Notes: generated from the letters alone by a model not told the origin. A DNA stretch of 36,376 bases from Chloroflexota bacterium (GCA_029558955.1 JAKQCW010000287.1:1-36376); one strand, 5' to 3'; counted from the first letter of the stretch, positions 25,571 through 33,585 are shown. Numbers and translations: made by a program.

Positions 25571-27550
25571 ATGATGATCGACGACGAAAGCCGCAGCACG
25601 GTGCTGCGACGGCCTGCCACCTACAAGCCGCCCCGTTCCCTGCGCACCTGGCTGCTGGGCCGCCCGCTGCCCACGGCCGACGCCCCCCATCAGACCATCA
25701 ACAAGAAGGTCGGCCTGGCCGTTTTCGCCTCCGACGCCCTCTCCTCCACCGCCTACGCCACCCAGGAGATGCTGGTGGTGCTGGCCGGGGCGGGCGCGGC
25801 GGCCTTTGTCTTCGCCTTTCCCATCTCGATCGCCATCGTGATCCTGCTGGCCATCGTCACCATCTCCTATGAGCAGACCATTCATGCCTATCCCAACGGC
25901 GGCGGCTCCTACATCGTCTCCTACGACAACCTGGGGCGGTTGCCAGCCATGGTGGCCGGCGCGGCGCTGTTGACAGACTACATTCTGACGGTGGCCGTGT
26001 CCATCTCCTCCGGCGTGGCGCAGATCACCTCCGCCTTTCCTGACCTCTTTCCCTGGCGGGTGGTCATCGCGGTGGGGCTGGTGCTCTTCGTCATGGTGGT
26101 CAACCTGCGCGGCGTCAAGGAATCGGGCTCGATCTTCGCCATCCCGACCTACTTTTTCGTGGTGATGATGTTTGTCACCGTTGGGGTGGGGCTGGCCCGC
26201 TACCTGGCCGGCACGCTGGGGGTGGTGACCGATCCGCCGGAGATCGAGATGATTCACGAGGCCCAGGCTGTGACCTTCTTCCTGCTCCTGAAGGCCTTCT
26301 CCAGCGGCACCAGCGCCCTGACGGGCGTCGAAGCGATCTCCAACGGCATCCCCGCCTTCAATGAACCAAAAAGCCGCAACGCGGGCATCACCTTGATCTG
26401 GATGTCCTCGATTCTGGGCGTGCTGCTGTTGACCATCACCTTCCTGAGCCAGCAGATCGGCGCCGTCCCTTCGGTCATGGAAACGGTCTTCTCGCAGTTG
26501 GCGCGCACGGTCTACAACGGCACCGGCGTCATGTATCTGTTGATGATCGCCGCCACCACGGTGATTCTGATCATGGCTACCAACACCTCCTTCGCCGATT
26601 TCCCCCGGCTGAGCGCGCTGTTGGCCGGCGACGGCTTCCTGCCCCGCTACCTGGCCTTTCGCGGCAGCCGGCTGGTCTTCTCGCGCGGCATCATCCTGCT
26701 GGCGCTGGTGGCCTCGGTGCTGATCATCCTCTTCCGCGCCAGCGTGACCGCGCTGATCCCGCTCTACGCCATCGGCGTCTTCCTCTCCTTCACCATGTCC
26801 CAGGCCGGCATGGCGCTGCGCTGGTGGAAAACGGGCAAGATGATGCGCGGCGAGCAGGTGGACGAGGTGCATGTACACGCCACTCCCCTGCATCCTGACG
26901 CGCGCTGGCGGCTGAAGATGTCGATCAACGCGCTGGGCGCGGTCCTGACTTCGGTCGTCGCGCTGGTCTTCGCGGTGACCAAGTTCCGCGACGGCGCCTG
27001 GATCGTCCTGATTCTGATCCCCACCATTGTGATGGGCTTTGGCGCCATCTACCGCCATTATCAAGGTCTGGCCAAGAGCCTCTCCCTGGACTCCTACGCG
27101 GCGCCCCCCGGCATCATGCGCAAACGGGTGGTGGTGCCCATCAGTGGCGTACACCAGGGCACGCTGCACGCCCTGCGCTTCGCCCGCTCCCTCTCCAACG
27201 ACATCACCGCCGTGCATGTTTCGGTGGACCCGGAACAGACCGAGCGGGTCAGGCAAAAATGGGAGATCTGGGGCGAAGGGGTGCGGCTGGTGATCCTCGA
27301 TTCGCCCTTCCGGTTGCTGCATGAGCCGCTGATGGACTATATCGCCTCGGTCGCCGAACACCGCCAGCCCAACGAGGTCATCACCGTGGTGGTGCCTGAG
27401 TTCGTGCCGGCCCACTGGTGGCAGAACCTGCTGCACACCCAGGCCGCGCTGACGCTGCGTTTTGCCTTCCGTTCCATGCCCGGTGTGGTGATCATGGATG
27501 TGCCCTACCAGGTGAGCCACACCCCCCCTCAGCAGAAAGAGGCAAGTTAA
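25571..27550 (+). CDS. KimA-like APC-family potassium importer
   Basis: A 659-residue APC-superfamily permease with clear similarity, from memory, to Bacillus subtilis KimA (YdaO), a high-affinity K+ importer. Shared segments include KKVGLAVFASDALSSTAYAT, YPNGGGSYIVSYDNLG, LLTDYILTVAVSISSGVAQI, LLKAFSSGTSALTGVEAISN and IPLYAIGVFLSFTMSQAGM. About twelve membrane helices span 45-500. The C-terminal cytoplasmic domain (about 515-650, RVVVPISGVHQGTLHALRFA) is UspA-like and in KimA is regulatory. The start is ATG 25571 (a second ATG is adjacent); GAGAAAG at 25553-25559 is a poor ribosome site. Two RCK proteins follow 1 and 14 bases apart, which fits potassium transport. Generic amino-acid permease annotation is the alternative. 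Confidence 0.88.
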   Translation: MMIDDESRSTVLRRPATYKPPRSLRTWLLGRPLPTADAPHQTINKKVGLAVFASDALSSTAYATQEMLVVLAGAGAAAFVFAFPISIAIVILLAIVTISYEQTIHAYPNGGGSYIVSYDNLGRLPAMVAGAALLTDYILTVAVSISSGVAQITSAFPDLFPWRVVIAVGLVLFVMVVNLRGVKESGSIFAIPTYFFVVMMFVTVGVGLARYLAGTLGVVTDPPEIEMIHEAQAVTFFLLLKAFSSGTSALTGVEAISNGIPAFNEPKSRNAGITLIWMSSILGVLLLTITFLSQQIGAVPSVMETVFSQLARTVYNGTGVMYLLMIAATTVILIMATNTSFADFPRLSALLAGDGFLPRYLAFRGSRLVFSRGIILLALVASVLIILFRASVTALIPLYAIGVFLSFTMSQAGMALRWWKTGKMMRGEQVDEVHVHATPLHPDARWRLKMSINALGAVLTSVVALVFAVTKFRDGAWIVLILIPTIVMGFGAIYRHYQGLAKSLSLDSYAAPPGIMRKRVVVPISGVHQGTLHALRFARSLSNDITAVHVSVDPEQTERVRQKWEIWGEGVRLVILDSPFRLLHEPLMDYIASVAEHRQPNEVITVVVPEFVPAHWWQNLLHTQAALTLRFAFRSMPGVVIMDVPYQVSHTPPQQKEAS

Positions 27551-27551
27551 C

Positions 27552-28196
27552 ATGAATGTCATTGTCGTCGGCTGCGGCCGGGTGGGCGCGGAGTTGGCCT
27601 ACCGGATGTTCATCAACGGCCACCGCGTCTGCGTGATCGACCACTCCCAAAACGCCTTCAGGGACCTGCCGCCCGACTTTCGCGGCCGAACCATGGAGGG
27701 GGACGTGCTTTCCGAGGCGGTGCTGCACCGCGCCGACATCGCCCACGCCGATGCGCTGGCCGCGGTCACCAGCTCCGACTCGCTCAACGGCGTCGTCGGC
27801 CGCGTGGCCCGCACCATCTACAACGTGCCTATCGTGGCCGTGCGCAACTATGATCCGCAGCGGCGCGAGCTGGTGGAGGCCTTCGGCATGCAGGTGGTCA
27901 GCTCCAGCAGTTGGGGCGCCCAGCGCATGGAAGAGCTGCTGGAAGGGGGCTCCGTGCATCCGCTGATCTCCGCCGGCAACGGCGAGGTGGAGATCTGCGA
28001 TCTGATGGTGCCGCCCGCCTGGGAGGGCCGCACGGTTCAGGAGCTGGCCCAGTGCGGCTCCTGCATCGTGGCCGCAGTCACGCGCGCCGGCCGCGGCCTG
28101 TTGCCCACCTCTGACATGCGTCTGCAAGCCGGCGACATGGTGCATGTCAGCGCCACCCCCGAAGGCATGGCCGCGCTGCGCCAGGCCGTCTGCTGA
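27552..28196 (+). CDS. TrkA-type RCK protein, first of a pair
   Basis: A 214-residue cytoplasmic regulator of potassium transport. The RCK_N (Rossmann) domain has the nucleotide loop G-C-G-R-V-G (VVGCGRVGAELA) and the acidic residue D at the end of the second strand (VCVIDHS), favouring NAD(H) or ATP. The RCK_C domain covers about 135-212 (GEVEICDLMVPPAWEGRTVQEL). E. coli TrkA contains two such units in one chain; here they are separate genes, as in Mycobacterium tuberculosis ceoB/ceoC, which also lie beside an APC permease gene. The ATG follows the permease stop by one base, so translation is coupled. RCK_C domains can bind c-di-AMP in some family members; this cannot be judged here. Confidence 0.92.
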   Translation: MNVIVVGCGRVGAELAYRMFINGHRVCVIDHSQNAFRDLPPDFRGRTMEGDVLSEAVLHRADIAHADALAAVTSSDSLNGVVGRVARTIYNVPIVAVRNYDPQRRELVEAFGMQVVSSSSWGAQRMEELLEGGSVHPLISAGNGEVEICDLMVPPAWEGRTVQELAQCGSCIVAAVTRAGRGLLPTSDMRLQAGDMVHVSATPEGMAALRQAVC

Positions 28197-28210
28197 GAGG
28201 AGCCAATCCC

Positions 28211-28885
28211 ATGTTTGTCATCGTTGCTGGCGGCGGCCGAACGGGCACCCAACTGGCCTCGCTGCTGCTGGCCCAAGATCATACCGTGCATCTGGTTGAG
28301 TACCGCCCTGAGATTCTGGCGCGCATCCATTACGAGATACCCACCGAATCGATCTACGAGGGCAGCCCCACCAACCCGCAGATTCTGGAGCAGGCGGGCA
28401 TCCGAAAGGCCGACGTCATCGCGGCAACCACCGACAACGACGCCGACAACCTGTCTATCTGCTTCATCGCGCGCGAGCGTTATCAGGTCGGTCGCACCAT
28501 CGCCCGGGTCAACAACCCCCGGGCGGCCTGGCTCTTCGACGACAAGTTCCACGTCGATGTCTCTTTCAACAACGCCGAGGTCATGGCTAACCTGATCATG
28601 GAAGAGATGTCCATGGGCGACATGATGACGCTGCTCAAGCTGCGCCGCGGCCGCTACTCGCTGGTCGAAGAGAAGATCCCGCCCACCGCCCGGGTGCTGG
28701 GCCAGGCCATCAAGGACATTCGCTTCCCAGAGCAATGCGTCATTGCCGCGATCATCCGCAACGGCGAGATCGTGGTGCCGCGCGGCGCAACCCTCTTCGA
28801 GGCGGATGACGAAGTGCTGGCCGTGACCGACCGCGCCGGCGCCCAGCAGTTGGCCGAGCTGTTCAAGCCCGCGGCCCCGCACTAG
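28211..28885 (+). CDS. TrkA-type RCK protein, second of a pair
   Basis: A 224-residue RCK protein, paralogous to its neighbour. The nucleotide loop is G-G-G-R-T-G (VAGGGRTGTQLA), and the second strand ends in E (HLVEYRP) rather than D. AATTDNDADNLSICFIA marks the middle of the Rossmann fold, and RCK_C is about 135-218. The two proteins differ enough to suggest a heteromeric ring rather than simple redundancy. GAGAGGAG precedes the ATG. No TrkH, TrkG or KtrB channel subunit is in this operon, so the pair may gate the KimA-like permease or a channel encoded elsewhere. Confidence 0.92.
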   Translation: MFVIVAGGGRTGTQLASLLLAQDHTVHLVEYRPEILARIHYEIPTESIYEGSPTNPQILEQAGIRKADVIAATTDNDADNLSICFIARERYQVGRTIARVNNPRAAWLFDDKFHVDVSFNNAEVMANLIMEEMSMGDMMTLLKLRRGRYSLVEEKIPPTARVLGQAIKDIRFPEQCVIAAIIRNGEIVVPRGATLFEADDEVLAVTDRAGAQQLAELFKPAAPH

Positions 28886-28906
28886 CCCCATCTCAAAGGT
28901 CCTATC

Positions 28907-30196
28907 ATGCCCCACCCTCTGCTCCGTCTGTTGGCTGTGGCCACAGCCCTGGCCAGCGCGCTGACGCTGGCCGACCTGCGCGGGCGCACCCTGGGCATTC
29001 TGCTCTGGGCGCCCAAGCTGTTGGCCGGCGCGCTGGCCCCGCTCCTGGCGCTGGCAGGTGTTGGACTGGCGGCCAGCGGGCTGCGCCGGCGCGATCCGCT
29101 GGTCGCGGGCGCGGGGCTGGTCGGCGCCGCGCTGGCCAGCCGCTACACCGCGGGCGTAACCGCGGCCCCCCCAGGCTTTGCCGAGACCTTCGGCCCCGAC
29201 TGGCCGGCGCGGCTGGCCGGCGCTCAGCAGCGCGCCATGCTGCCGCACCGCTGGAACGGCTATGTGGCCAGCCAGCCGCTGACGCCGCAGGTGGATCTCC
29301 CCTACGGCGTACACCCTGAGACGGGCAAGCTGCTGTTGGCCGATCTCTGGCTTCCCCCGGCCGGCGTCAGCCGCAGCGGGCTGGCGGTGATCTACGTACA
29401 CGGCGGCGCCTGGCGGATGGGCGAGAAGGACATGGGCACCGGCTGGATGTTCGGGCGGCTGGTCAGCCAAGGCCATGTGGTGCTGGACATCGACTACACC
29501 CTGGCGCCTTCCAGCGACGTGCCCGGCATGGTGCAGGATGTCAAACGCGCCATCATCTGGCTCAAGCGCAACGGGCCGGAGCAAGGGGTCGATCCCCGGC
29601 GCATCGTGTTGATGGGCGGCTCGGCCGGCGGCCATCTGGCCCTGCTGGCGGCCTACACCCCCAACGACCCCGCGTTGCAGCCGGACGCCAGCACAGTGGA
29701 CACGACGGTGGCCGGGGTGATCTCCTTCTACGGGCCGGCCGATTTCCGGGAGATGTACGGGAAGACCGAGGAGATGCGCGCCCGCCTGGCGCGGCGCCGC
29801 CAACGTATTCGCCCCTACGGCGCGCTGCTGGAGAGCATGGTACAATGGGCGGGTCTGTCGCCAGCCGGCGACACTGGCGGCGCCGCGCCCAACTACATCG
29901 CCGACCTGCTGGGCGCCGACCCAGACCGGGAGCCGGAGCTGTACAGCCGGCTGTCGCCGTTGGGCCGCGTAGGCCTGCACTGCCCGCCAACGCTGCTGCT
30001 GCAAGGCACAGCGGACATCTTCGGCATGGGGCCGTCGGTGCGGCGGCTGCATCAGGCGCTGACCGCGGCCGGCGCGCCTTCGGTGCTGGTCGAGTTTCCC
30101 GGCGCGGACCATGGCTTCGACCTGGCGCTGCCGCAGCTTTCGCCGGCCGCCCAGGCTGCTGTTTACGACGTAGAGCGCTTTCTGGCGCTTCTCTGA
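28907..30196 (+). CDS. Membrane-anchored alpha/beta hydrolase (HSL-type esterase)
   Basis: A 429-residue protein with an N-terminal hydrophobic region (about 1-90, two or three membrane segments) and a C-terminal alpha/beta hydrolase domain of the hormone-sensitive-lipase group. The oxyanion motif is HGGAW at 165-169. The catalytic triad is probably S239 (GGSAGGH), D370 (GTADIFG) and H402 (GADHGFD). Esterase or lipase activity at the membrane is likely; the substrate is unknown. AAAGG lies about 8 bases before the ATG. It is fourth in the potassium operon with a 21-base gap, but no functional tie to potassium is evident. Confidence 0.88.
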   Translation: MPHPLLRLLAVATALASALTLADLRGRTLGILLWAPKLLAGALAPLLALAGVGLAASGLRRRDPLVAGAGLVGAALASRYTAGVTAAPPGFAETFGPDWPARLAGAQQRAMLPHRWNGYVASQPLTPQVDLPYGVHPETGKLLLADLWLPPAGVSRSGLAVIYVHGGAWRMGEKDMGTGWMFGRLVSQGHVVLDIDYTLAPSSDVPGMVQDVKRAIIWLKRNGPEQGVDPRRIVLMGGSAGGHLALLAAYTPNDPALQPDASTVDTTVAGVISFYGPADFREMYGKTEEMRARLARRRQRIRPYGALLESMVQWAGLSPAGDTGGAAPNYIADLLGADPDREPELYSRLSPLGRVGLHCPPTLLLQGTADIFGMGPSVRRLHQALTAAGAPSVLVEFPGADHGFDLALPQLSPAAQAAVYDVERFLALL

Positions 30197-30217
30197 AATC
30201 ACTCTCTGGAGCTGAGC

Positions 30218-30418
30218 ATGAACCCCAACGATGCGACTTTCACCTGTCTGAACTGCGGACGGCCTGAGACGGCCGGCCCCCTGGTGGCGCTGCGCTACAA
30301 CGGCGGCCAGACCTGGATCTGTTCCCAGTGTCTGCCGGTTCTGATCCACCATCCGCAGCGACTGGTCGGCCGACTGGCCGGCGCCGAGAACCTTGCGCCT
30401 GCCAGCCACGACCATTGA
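30218..30418 (+). CDS. Small zinc-ribbon protein
   Basis: A 66-residue protein with two CxxC knuckles, CLNC near residue 10 and CSQC near residue 35, spaced like a single zinc ribbon. Both are in sequence contexts seen in minimal zinc-ribbon proteins (NCGRPETAGPLVALRYNG, WICSQCLPVLIHHP). The C-terminus contains histidines that could add to metal binding. GGAG is 7 bases before the ATG and the gap from the esterase is 21 bases, so it closes the operon. I do not know a function. The 32-bp tandem array begins 43 bases later. Confidence 0.75.
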   Translation: MNPNDATFTCLNCGRPETAGPLVALRYNGGQTWICSQCLPVLIHHPQRLVGRLAGAENLAPASHDH

Positions 30419-30460
30419 GCCGCCAAAACAGAGATTCCAACCCCCTGATTTGACCACAGC

Positions 30461-30652
30461 CGCTCAGGCCGGTCTCCTGACCGAGCCCTGACCGCTCAGG
30501 CCGGTCTCCTGACCAAGCCCTGACTGCTCAGGCCGGTCTCCTGACCGAGCCCTAGCTGCTCGGGCCGGTCTCCTGACCAAGCCCTGATCGCTCGGGCCGG
30601 TCTCCTGACCGAGCTCTGACCGCTCGGGCCGGTCTCCTGACCGAGCCCGCCG
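30461..30652. repeat. Six-unit 32-bp tandem array with palindromic core
   Basis: Six consecutive 32-bp units start at 30461, 30493, 30525, 30557, 30589 and 30621 with no spacers. The invariant core of every unit is GGCCGGTCTCCTGACC. Units differ by single substitutions, mostly A/G after GCTC, G/A after the core and at unit ends; the last ends differently (GCCCGCCG). Within a unit GGTC/GACC pair around TCCT, and GCTCGG/CCGAGC can form an outer stem in unit 5 and in unit 6. The same core recurs at 36146-36376. It lies after the potassium operon and has no ORF. It is not a CRISPR, since nothing variable separates the repeats. Confidence 0.95.
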
Positions 30653-30730
30653 TTCTCATCGACGCTTGCGCGCCCAACGCACGGGCCGCTGGCTGAGAAG
30701 AGCAGCCCTTCGACTGCGCTCAGAACACGC

Positions 30731-30755
30731 CCTCAGCCGCCGGTCTGAGGCTTTT
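30731..30755 (+). terminator. Weak hairpin terminator after the array
   Basis: CCTCAG (30731-30736) pairs with CTGAGG (30745-30750), followed by CTTTT. Just upstream is CCCTTCGACTGCGCTCAG (about 30707-30724), an intergenic string I associate with repeats in Chloroflexota and related genomes. It may end residual transcription from the potassium operon. Confidence 0.45.
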
Positions 30756-30780
30756 CCAACGGCCTGTTGACTTGGTTTGA

Positions 30781-30798
30781 CCGGGGGCAATTCCCCGG
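30781..30798 (-). terminator. Hairpin downstream of the small acidic gene
   Basis: CCGGGG (30781-30786) and CCCCGG (30793-30798) form a 6-bp stem, 20 bases past the stop codon of the minus-strand gene that ends at 30819. There is no T-run on the minus strand, so the call rests on position and stability. Confidence 0.35.
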
Positions 30799-30818
30799 CC
30801 GCCGGGATAGCGGACCGA

Positions 30819-31055
30819 TCAACCGTGTTCCCAGCGAATGTCCATATCCTCGGCGTCGCCCAGGGCCGTGCGCAGCAGGGTCACCAGGGCCGGGTCGGCG
30901 CCTTGCTGCTCGAACATGTCTACCGTGGCCTGGTTGATGTAGTAGTTGGTATCCTCCAACGACTCTTCTTCCAGGTCACGTTGCATAAAGGCGAAATCCT
31001 CTTCGCTGATGCTGCCGATGAACTCGTCGGTGGCGTAGTTGTAGATGTGTACCAT
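30819..31055 (-). CDS. 78-aa acidic hypothetical protein
   Basis: An unrecognised 78-residue, strongly acidic protein (SEEDFAFMQRDLEEESLEDTNYY and later DAEDMDIRWEHG). It begins MVHIYNYATDEFIGSI, which looks like a short beta-hairpin, then becomes helical. No signal peptide, membrane helix or cysteine motif is present. ATG 31055 is chosen because AAGGAG lies 7 bases before it; the in-frame ATG further upstream at 31127 would add 24 residues encoded in the AT-rich promoter region. It is a single gene between the repeat array and rarD. No function can be proposed. Confidence 0.7.
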   Translation of the reverse strand: MVHIYNYATDEFIGSISEEDFAFMQRDLEEESLEDTNYYINQATVDMFEQQGADPALVTLLRTALGDAEDMDIRWEHG

Positions 31056-31092
31056 GACAATCTCCTTGGGTGGGGAAGAACTCATGGCAACA

Positions 31093-31098
31093 AGTATA
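31093..31098 (-). promoter_or_regulatory. Probable -10 element of the small acidic gene
   Basis: On the minus strand TATACT lies at 31098-31093 in an AT-rich patch (about 31090-31125) that stands out in this GC-rich genome. The best upstream TTGCCA is only 13 bp away, so no proper -35 is seen at 17 bp. Confidence 0.4.
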
Positions 31099-31219
31099 CA
31101 CAAATTACAATTGGCAAGAAATACCATCGCGGGGCCGCGTTTCAGCCGGTCACAGGTCGTGGCGCTTCTTGGGTCACGCCCAGGTACGCGCCAAGGACAG
31201 CTACCACACCCACGACATT

Positions 31220-31248
31220 TTGCCCCTGGCCCCGGCTGGCCTTACAAT
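31220..31248 (+). promoter_or_regulatory. Promoter of rarD, possibly leaderless
   Basis: TTGCCC (31220-31225), a 17-bp spacer and TACAAT (31243-31248). Transcription would start near 31255-31256, which is the first base of the rarD ATG. No Shine-Dalgarno sequence is visible before that codon, consistent with a leaderless mRNA. Confidence 0.5.
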
Positions 31249-31255
31249 GGCCGGC

Positions 31256-32137
31256 ATGAAACGAGGCCCTCTGCTGGCAGCCGGCTCCTACCTGTTCTGG
31301 GGCGTGTTGCCCATCTACTGGCACGCGCTCTCCGCGGTGTCGCCACAGGAAATCCTGGTCCACCGCATCATCTGGTCGTTGGCCGTGGTGGCGCTGTTGC
31401 TGGCCCTGCGGCGCGACTGGCAATGGCTGGCCGATGGGCTGCGCAGGCCCGCGGTCTTTCGCGTCTTTCTGGTCACAGCCGTGCTCCTGGCCGCCAACTG
31501 GCTGGTCTACCTGTGGGCCAACAACAACGGCCACATCGTGGAGGCCAGCCTGGGCTACTTCATCAACCCGCTGGTCAACGTGGTGCTGGGCATGCTGGTG
31601 CTGCACGAGCGCATGCGCTCCGGCCAGAAGCTCTCGGTGGGCATCGCGGCCGCGGGCGTGCTCTTTCTGATGGTCACCTCAGGGGGCATGTTGTGGATCT
31701 CACTGACGCTGGCGCTGAGCTTTGGCGTCTACGGCCTCTTGCGCAAGACCGCCCGGCTGGGCTCGCTGGAGGGGTTGACGGTGGAGATGGCCATCCTTTT
31801 CCTGCCCGCGCTGGCCTATCTGCTCTGGATGGCCAACCACGGCCAGGCCGCCTTCGGGGCCGGCAGCCCAGCCATCGGCGCGCTGCTGGCCTTCTCCGGC
31901 GTGGTGACCGCCGTGCCGCTGCTCCTCTTCGCCTCCGGCGCGCGGCTGGTGCCGCTGAGCACCCTGGGCCTTTTGCAGTACATCGCCCCCACTTTGCAGT
32001 TCAGCATCGGCGTCTTCATCTACCATGAGCCCTTCGACGCCGTGCGCCTGGTGGGCTTCAGCATCGTCTGGCTGGCGCTGGTGGTCTATTCAGTGGAGGG
32101 CTATCGACACCGGCGGCGCATGCTGGCCGTGGCGTGA
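31256..32137 (+). CDS. rarD: RarD family EamA-type transporter
   Basis: A 293-residue inner-membrane protein with about ten membrane helices, of the RarD branch of the drug/metabolite transporter superfamily. Typical RarD sequence is GSYLFWGVLPIYWHALSAVSPQEILVHRIIWS near the N-terminus, with NWLVYLWANNNGHIVEASLGYFINPLVNV in the middle and LGLLQYIAPTLQF near the end. RarD was named for chloramphenicol sensitivity, but the natural substrate is unknown. ATG 31256 is chosen for its fit to the family N-terminus and the promoter position; ATG 31247 lies inside the -10. It converges with the ArsA gene with only 12 bases between the stop codons. Confidence 0.92.
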   Translation: MKRGPLLAAGSYLFWGVLPIYWHALSAVSPQEILVHRIIWSLAVVALLLALRRDWQWLADGLRRPAVFRVFLVTAVLLAANWLVYLWANNNGHIVEASLGYFINPLVNVVLGMLVLHERMRSGQKLSVGIAAAGVLFLMVTSGGMLWISLTLALSFGVYGLLRKTARLGSLEGLTVEMAILFLPALAYLLWMANHGQAAFGAGSPAIGALLAFSGVVTAVPLLLFASGARLVPLSTLGLLQYIAPTLQFSIGVFIYHEPFDAVRLVGFSIVWLALVVYSVEGYRHRRRMLAVA

Positions 32138-32149
32138 CGCGGGGCCGGC

Positions 32150-33361
32150 TCAGCGCCCACCGTTGGTCAGGCCGTTGCCCGCCGGCGCGGCCTGGGCGGC
32201 CTGGAAGTAGACCACCAGATCCCCTTCCTCGTAGCGCGCGCCCCGCACAGGCAGGCCGGCCAAGACCCGGGGCAGGGCGATGTTGCGTTTCCAGTTGCCG
32301 ATGCGCACGATCAACTCGTCGTGCAGCGAGCGGGTCAGCTTGATATCCGACTTCTCCACGAAGGGCAGGGGCAGGCGCAGTTGATAGACGCCGTTGTTCT
32401 TGCGCACCTCCTGCGAATGCCCGGTGTAGAAGCTGATCGTCGGGTCCTGCGCGCCGTAGAGCGCCTCGCCCATGCGCCGCAGCATGGTCAATCCCACCAC
32501 CTCATCGTCGAACCAGGGCACATCCAGAATCGGCAGCGGCGAGAAAGACTCCTCGACGAACTGGCGATACCTGGCCTGGATCTCCCGCCAGTTGGCGAAA
32601 TAGCTGTCGGACACCGCGGCCGGGATCATGCGGTTGCAGATGACCAGGTCGGTGGCATAGCCGTAAAGGCTGAGATAGGTCAGGGCGCGCTGCGCCTCCT
32701 TGACCACCATCTTCTCCGGGTTGAGCACCAGGCGCATGGAGGAGATGGCCGGATCACTCAGCAGGTTGCTGACGCGGTGGAGCTGCATGACCAGGTCTTC
32801 GATGCTGGCGAAAAGGCCCTCGTCCGGCAGCGGAACCTCCATCACCCGCTTGAGCATCGGCCCCGCCATCTTGATGGCGGCCTTCTGGAAGGGGATGATC
32901 TTGTCCAGATACCAGCGCGCCAGCTCAGGAAAGGCCAGCAGTTGCAGCGTGGCCCCGGTCGGCGCGCAGTCGACCACGATCACATCGTACAGGCCGCTTT
33001 CTGCCAGCGCGGTGATCTGCATCAGGCTGGCCAGCTCCTCCATGCCGGGCAGCACGCTGGTCTCTTCGGCCACCAGGTCGTTCATGCCCCGCCAGACGAA
33101 GACCGCGGAGATGTACTCCTGCACGCGGCCCCAGTGCAGTTCCATCTGATGCAGCAGGTCGATCTCCTGGCCCCACAGGTTGGGCGCCAGCAAGGTCGGC
33201 TCGTTGCCGATGGGCAGCTCATAGGAATCGGCCAGGCTGTGGGCCGGATCGGTGCTCAGCACCATAGTGCGGTAGCCCAGGTCTGCGCTGCGCAGGGCTG
33301 TGGCCGCGGAGACGCTGGTCTTGCCAACGCCGCCCTTGCCGGTGAACATCAATACACGCAT
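32150..33361 (-). CDS. ArsA/Get3 family ATPase with HSP20-like tail
   Basis: A 403-residue P-loop ATPase of the ArsA/Get3 family. The deviant Walker A G-K-G-G-V-G-K-T is at residues 8-15, followed by VLSTDPAHSLADSY and switch-like VDCAPTGATLQLL. It has one ATPase unit, not the two of arsenite pump ArsA. The C-terminal part (about 320-395) matches the small HSP20-like domain seen in cyanobacterial and Chloroflexota homologues, where it may bind client proteins. No ArsB, ArsR or metallochaperone is nearby, so a role in arsenite efflux is unlikely; client targeting is possible. ATG 33361 is used; the upstream TTG at 33382 is less likely. It diverges from the RodZ-like gene. Confidence 0.88.
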   Translation of the reverse strand: MRVLMFTGKGGVGKTSVSAATALRSADLGYRTMVLSTDPAHSLADSYELPIGNEPTLLAPNLWGQEIDLLHQMELHWGRVQEYISAVFVWRGMNDLVAEETSVLPGMEELASLMQITALAESGLYDVIVVDCAPTGATLQLLAFPELARWYLDKIIPFQKAAIKMAGPMLKRVMEVPLPDEGLFASIEDLVMQLHRVSNLLSDPAISSMRLVLNPEKMVVKEAQRALTYLSLYGYATDLVICNRMIPAAVSDSYFANWREIQARYRQFVEESFSPLPILDVPWFDDEVVGLTMLRRMGEALYGAQDPTISFYTGHSQEVRKNNGVYQLRLPLPFVEKSDIKLTRSLHDELIVRIGNWKRNIALPRVLAGLPVRGARYEEGDLVVYFQAAQAAPAGNGLTNGGR

Positions 33362-33411
33362 AGAGTGTCTCTGTGGGAACAAGATACCGGAGTTGTCATC
33401 CGGCGCGCGCG

Positions 33412-33441
33412 ATTATACCACCCGCCCCCAAGGCCATCCAA
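33412..33441 (-). promoter_or_regulatory. Extended -10 promoter of the ArsA-family gene
   Basis: On the minus strand TGGTATAAT (33420 down to 33412) is a perfect -10 with the TGn extension. A weak TTGGAT (33441-33436) lies 18 bp upstream. The predicted start is near 33405, about 45 bases before the ATG. Confidence 0.6.
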
Positions 33442-33479
33442 ACGGCCCGGCCCGCTTGACAGCTTTCACAGCGCAGGTT

Positions 33480-33508
33480 TTGACAAAGCACTGAACTGCG
33501 GGTATAGT
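33480..33508 (+). promoter_or_regulatory. Near-consensus promoter of the RodZ-like gene
   Basis: A perfect TTGACA (33480-33485), a 17-bp spacer and TATAGT (33503-33508). The predicted start near 33515 gives a leader of about 70 bases. A second TTGACA at 33456-33461 has no matching -10. Confidence 0.75.
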
Positions 33509-33585
33509 GCCCGCACATGCCGGCATCAATCCCGATACAAGCTGCCGGCACAGTCGCCATTGGTTCTGTGGAGACTCCCAACGCC

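Noticed and set aside
30461..30652. CRISPR array
   Set aside because: The repeats are directly tandem with no unique spacers, and no cas genes are present.
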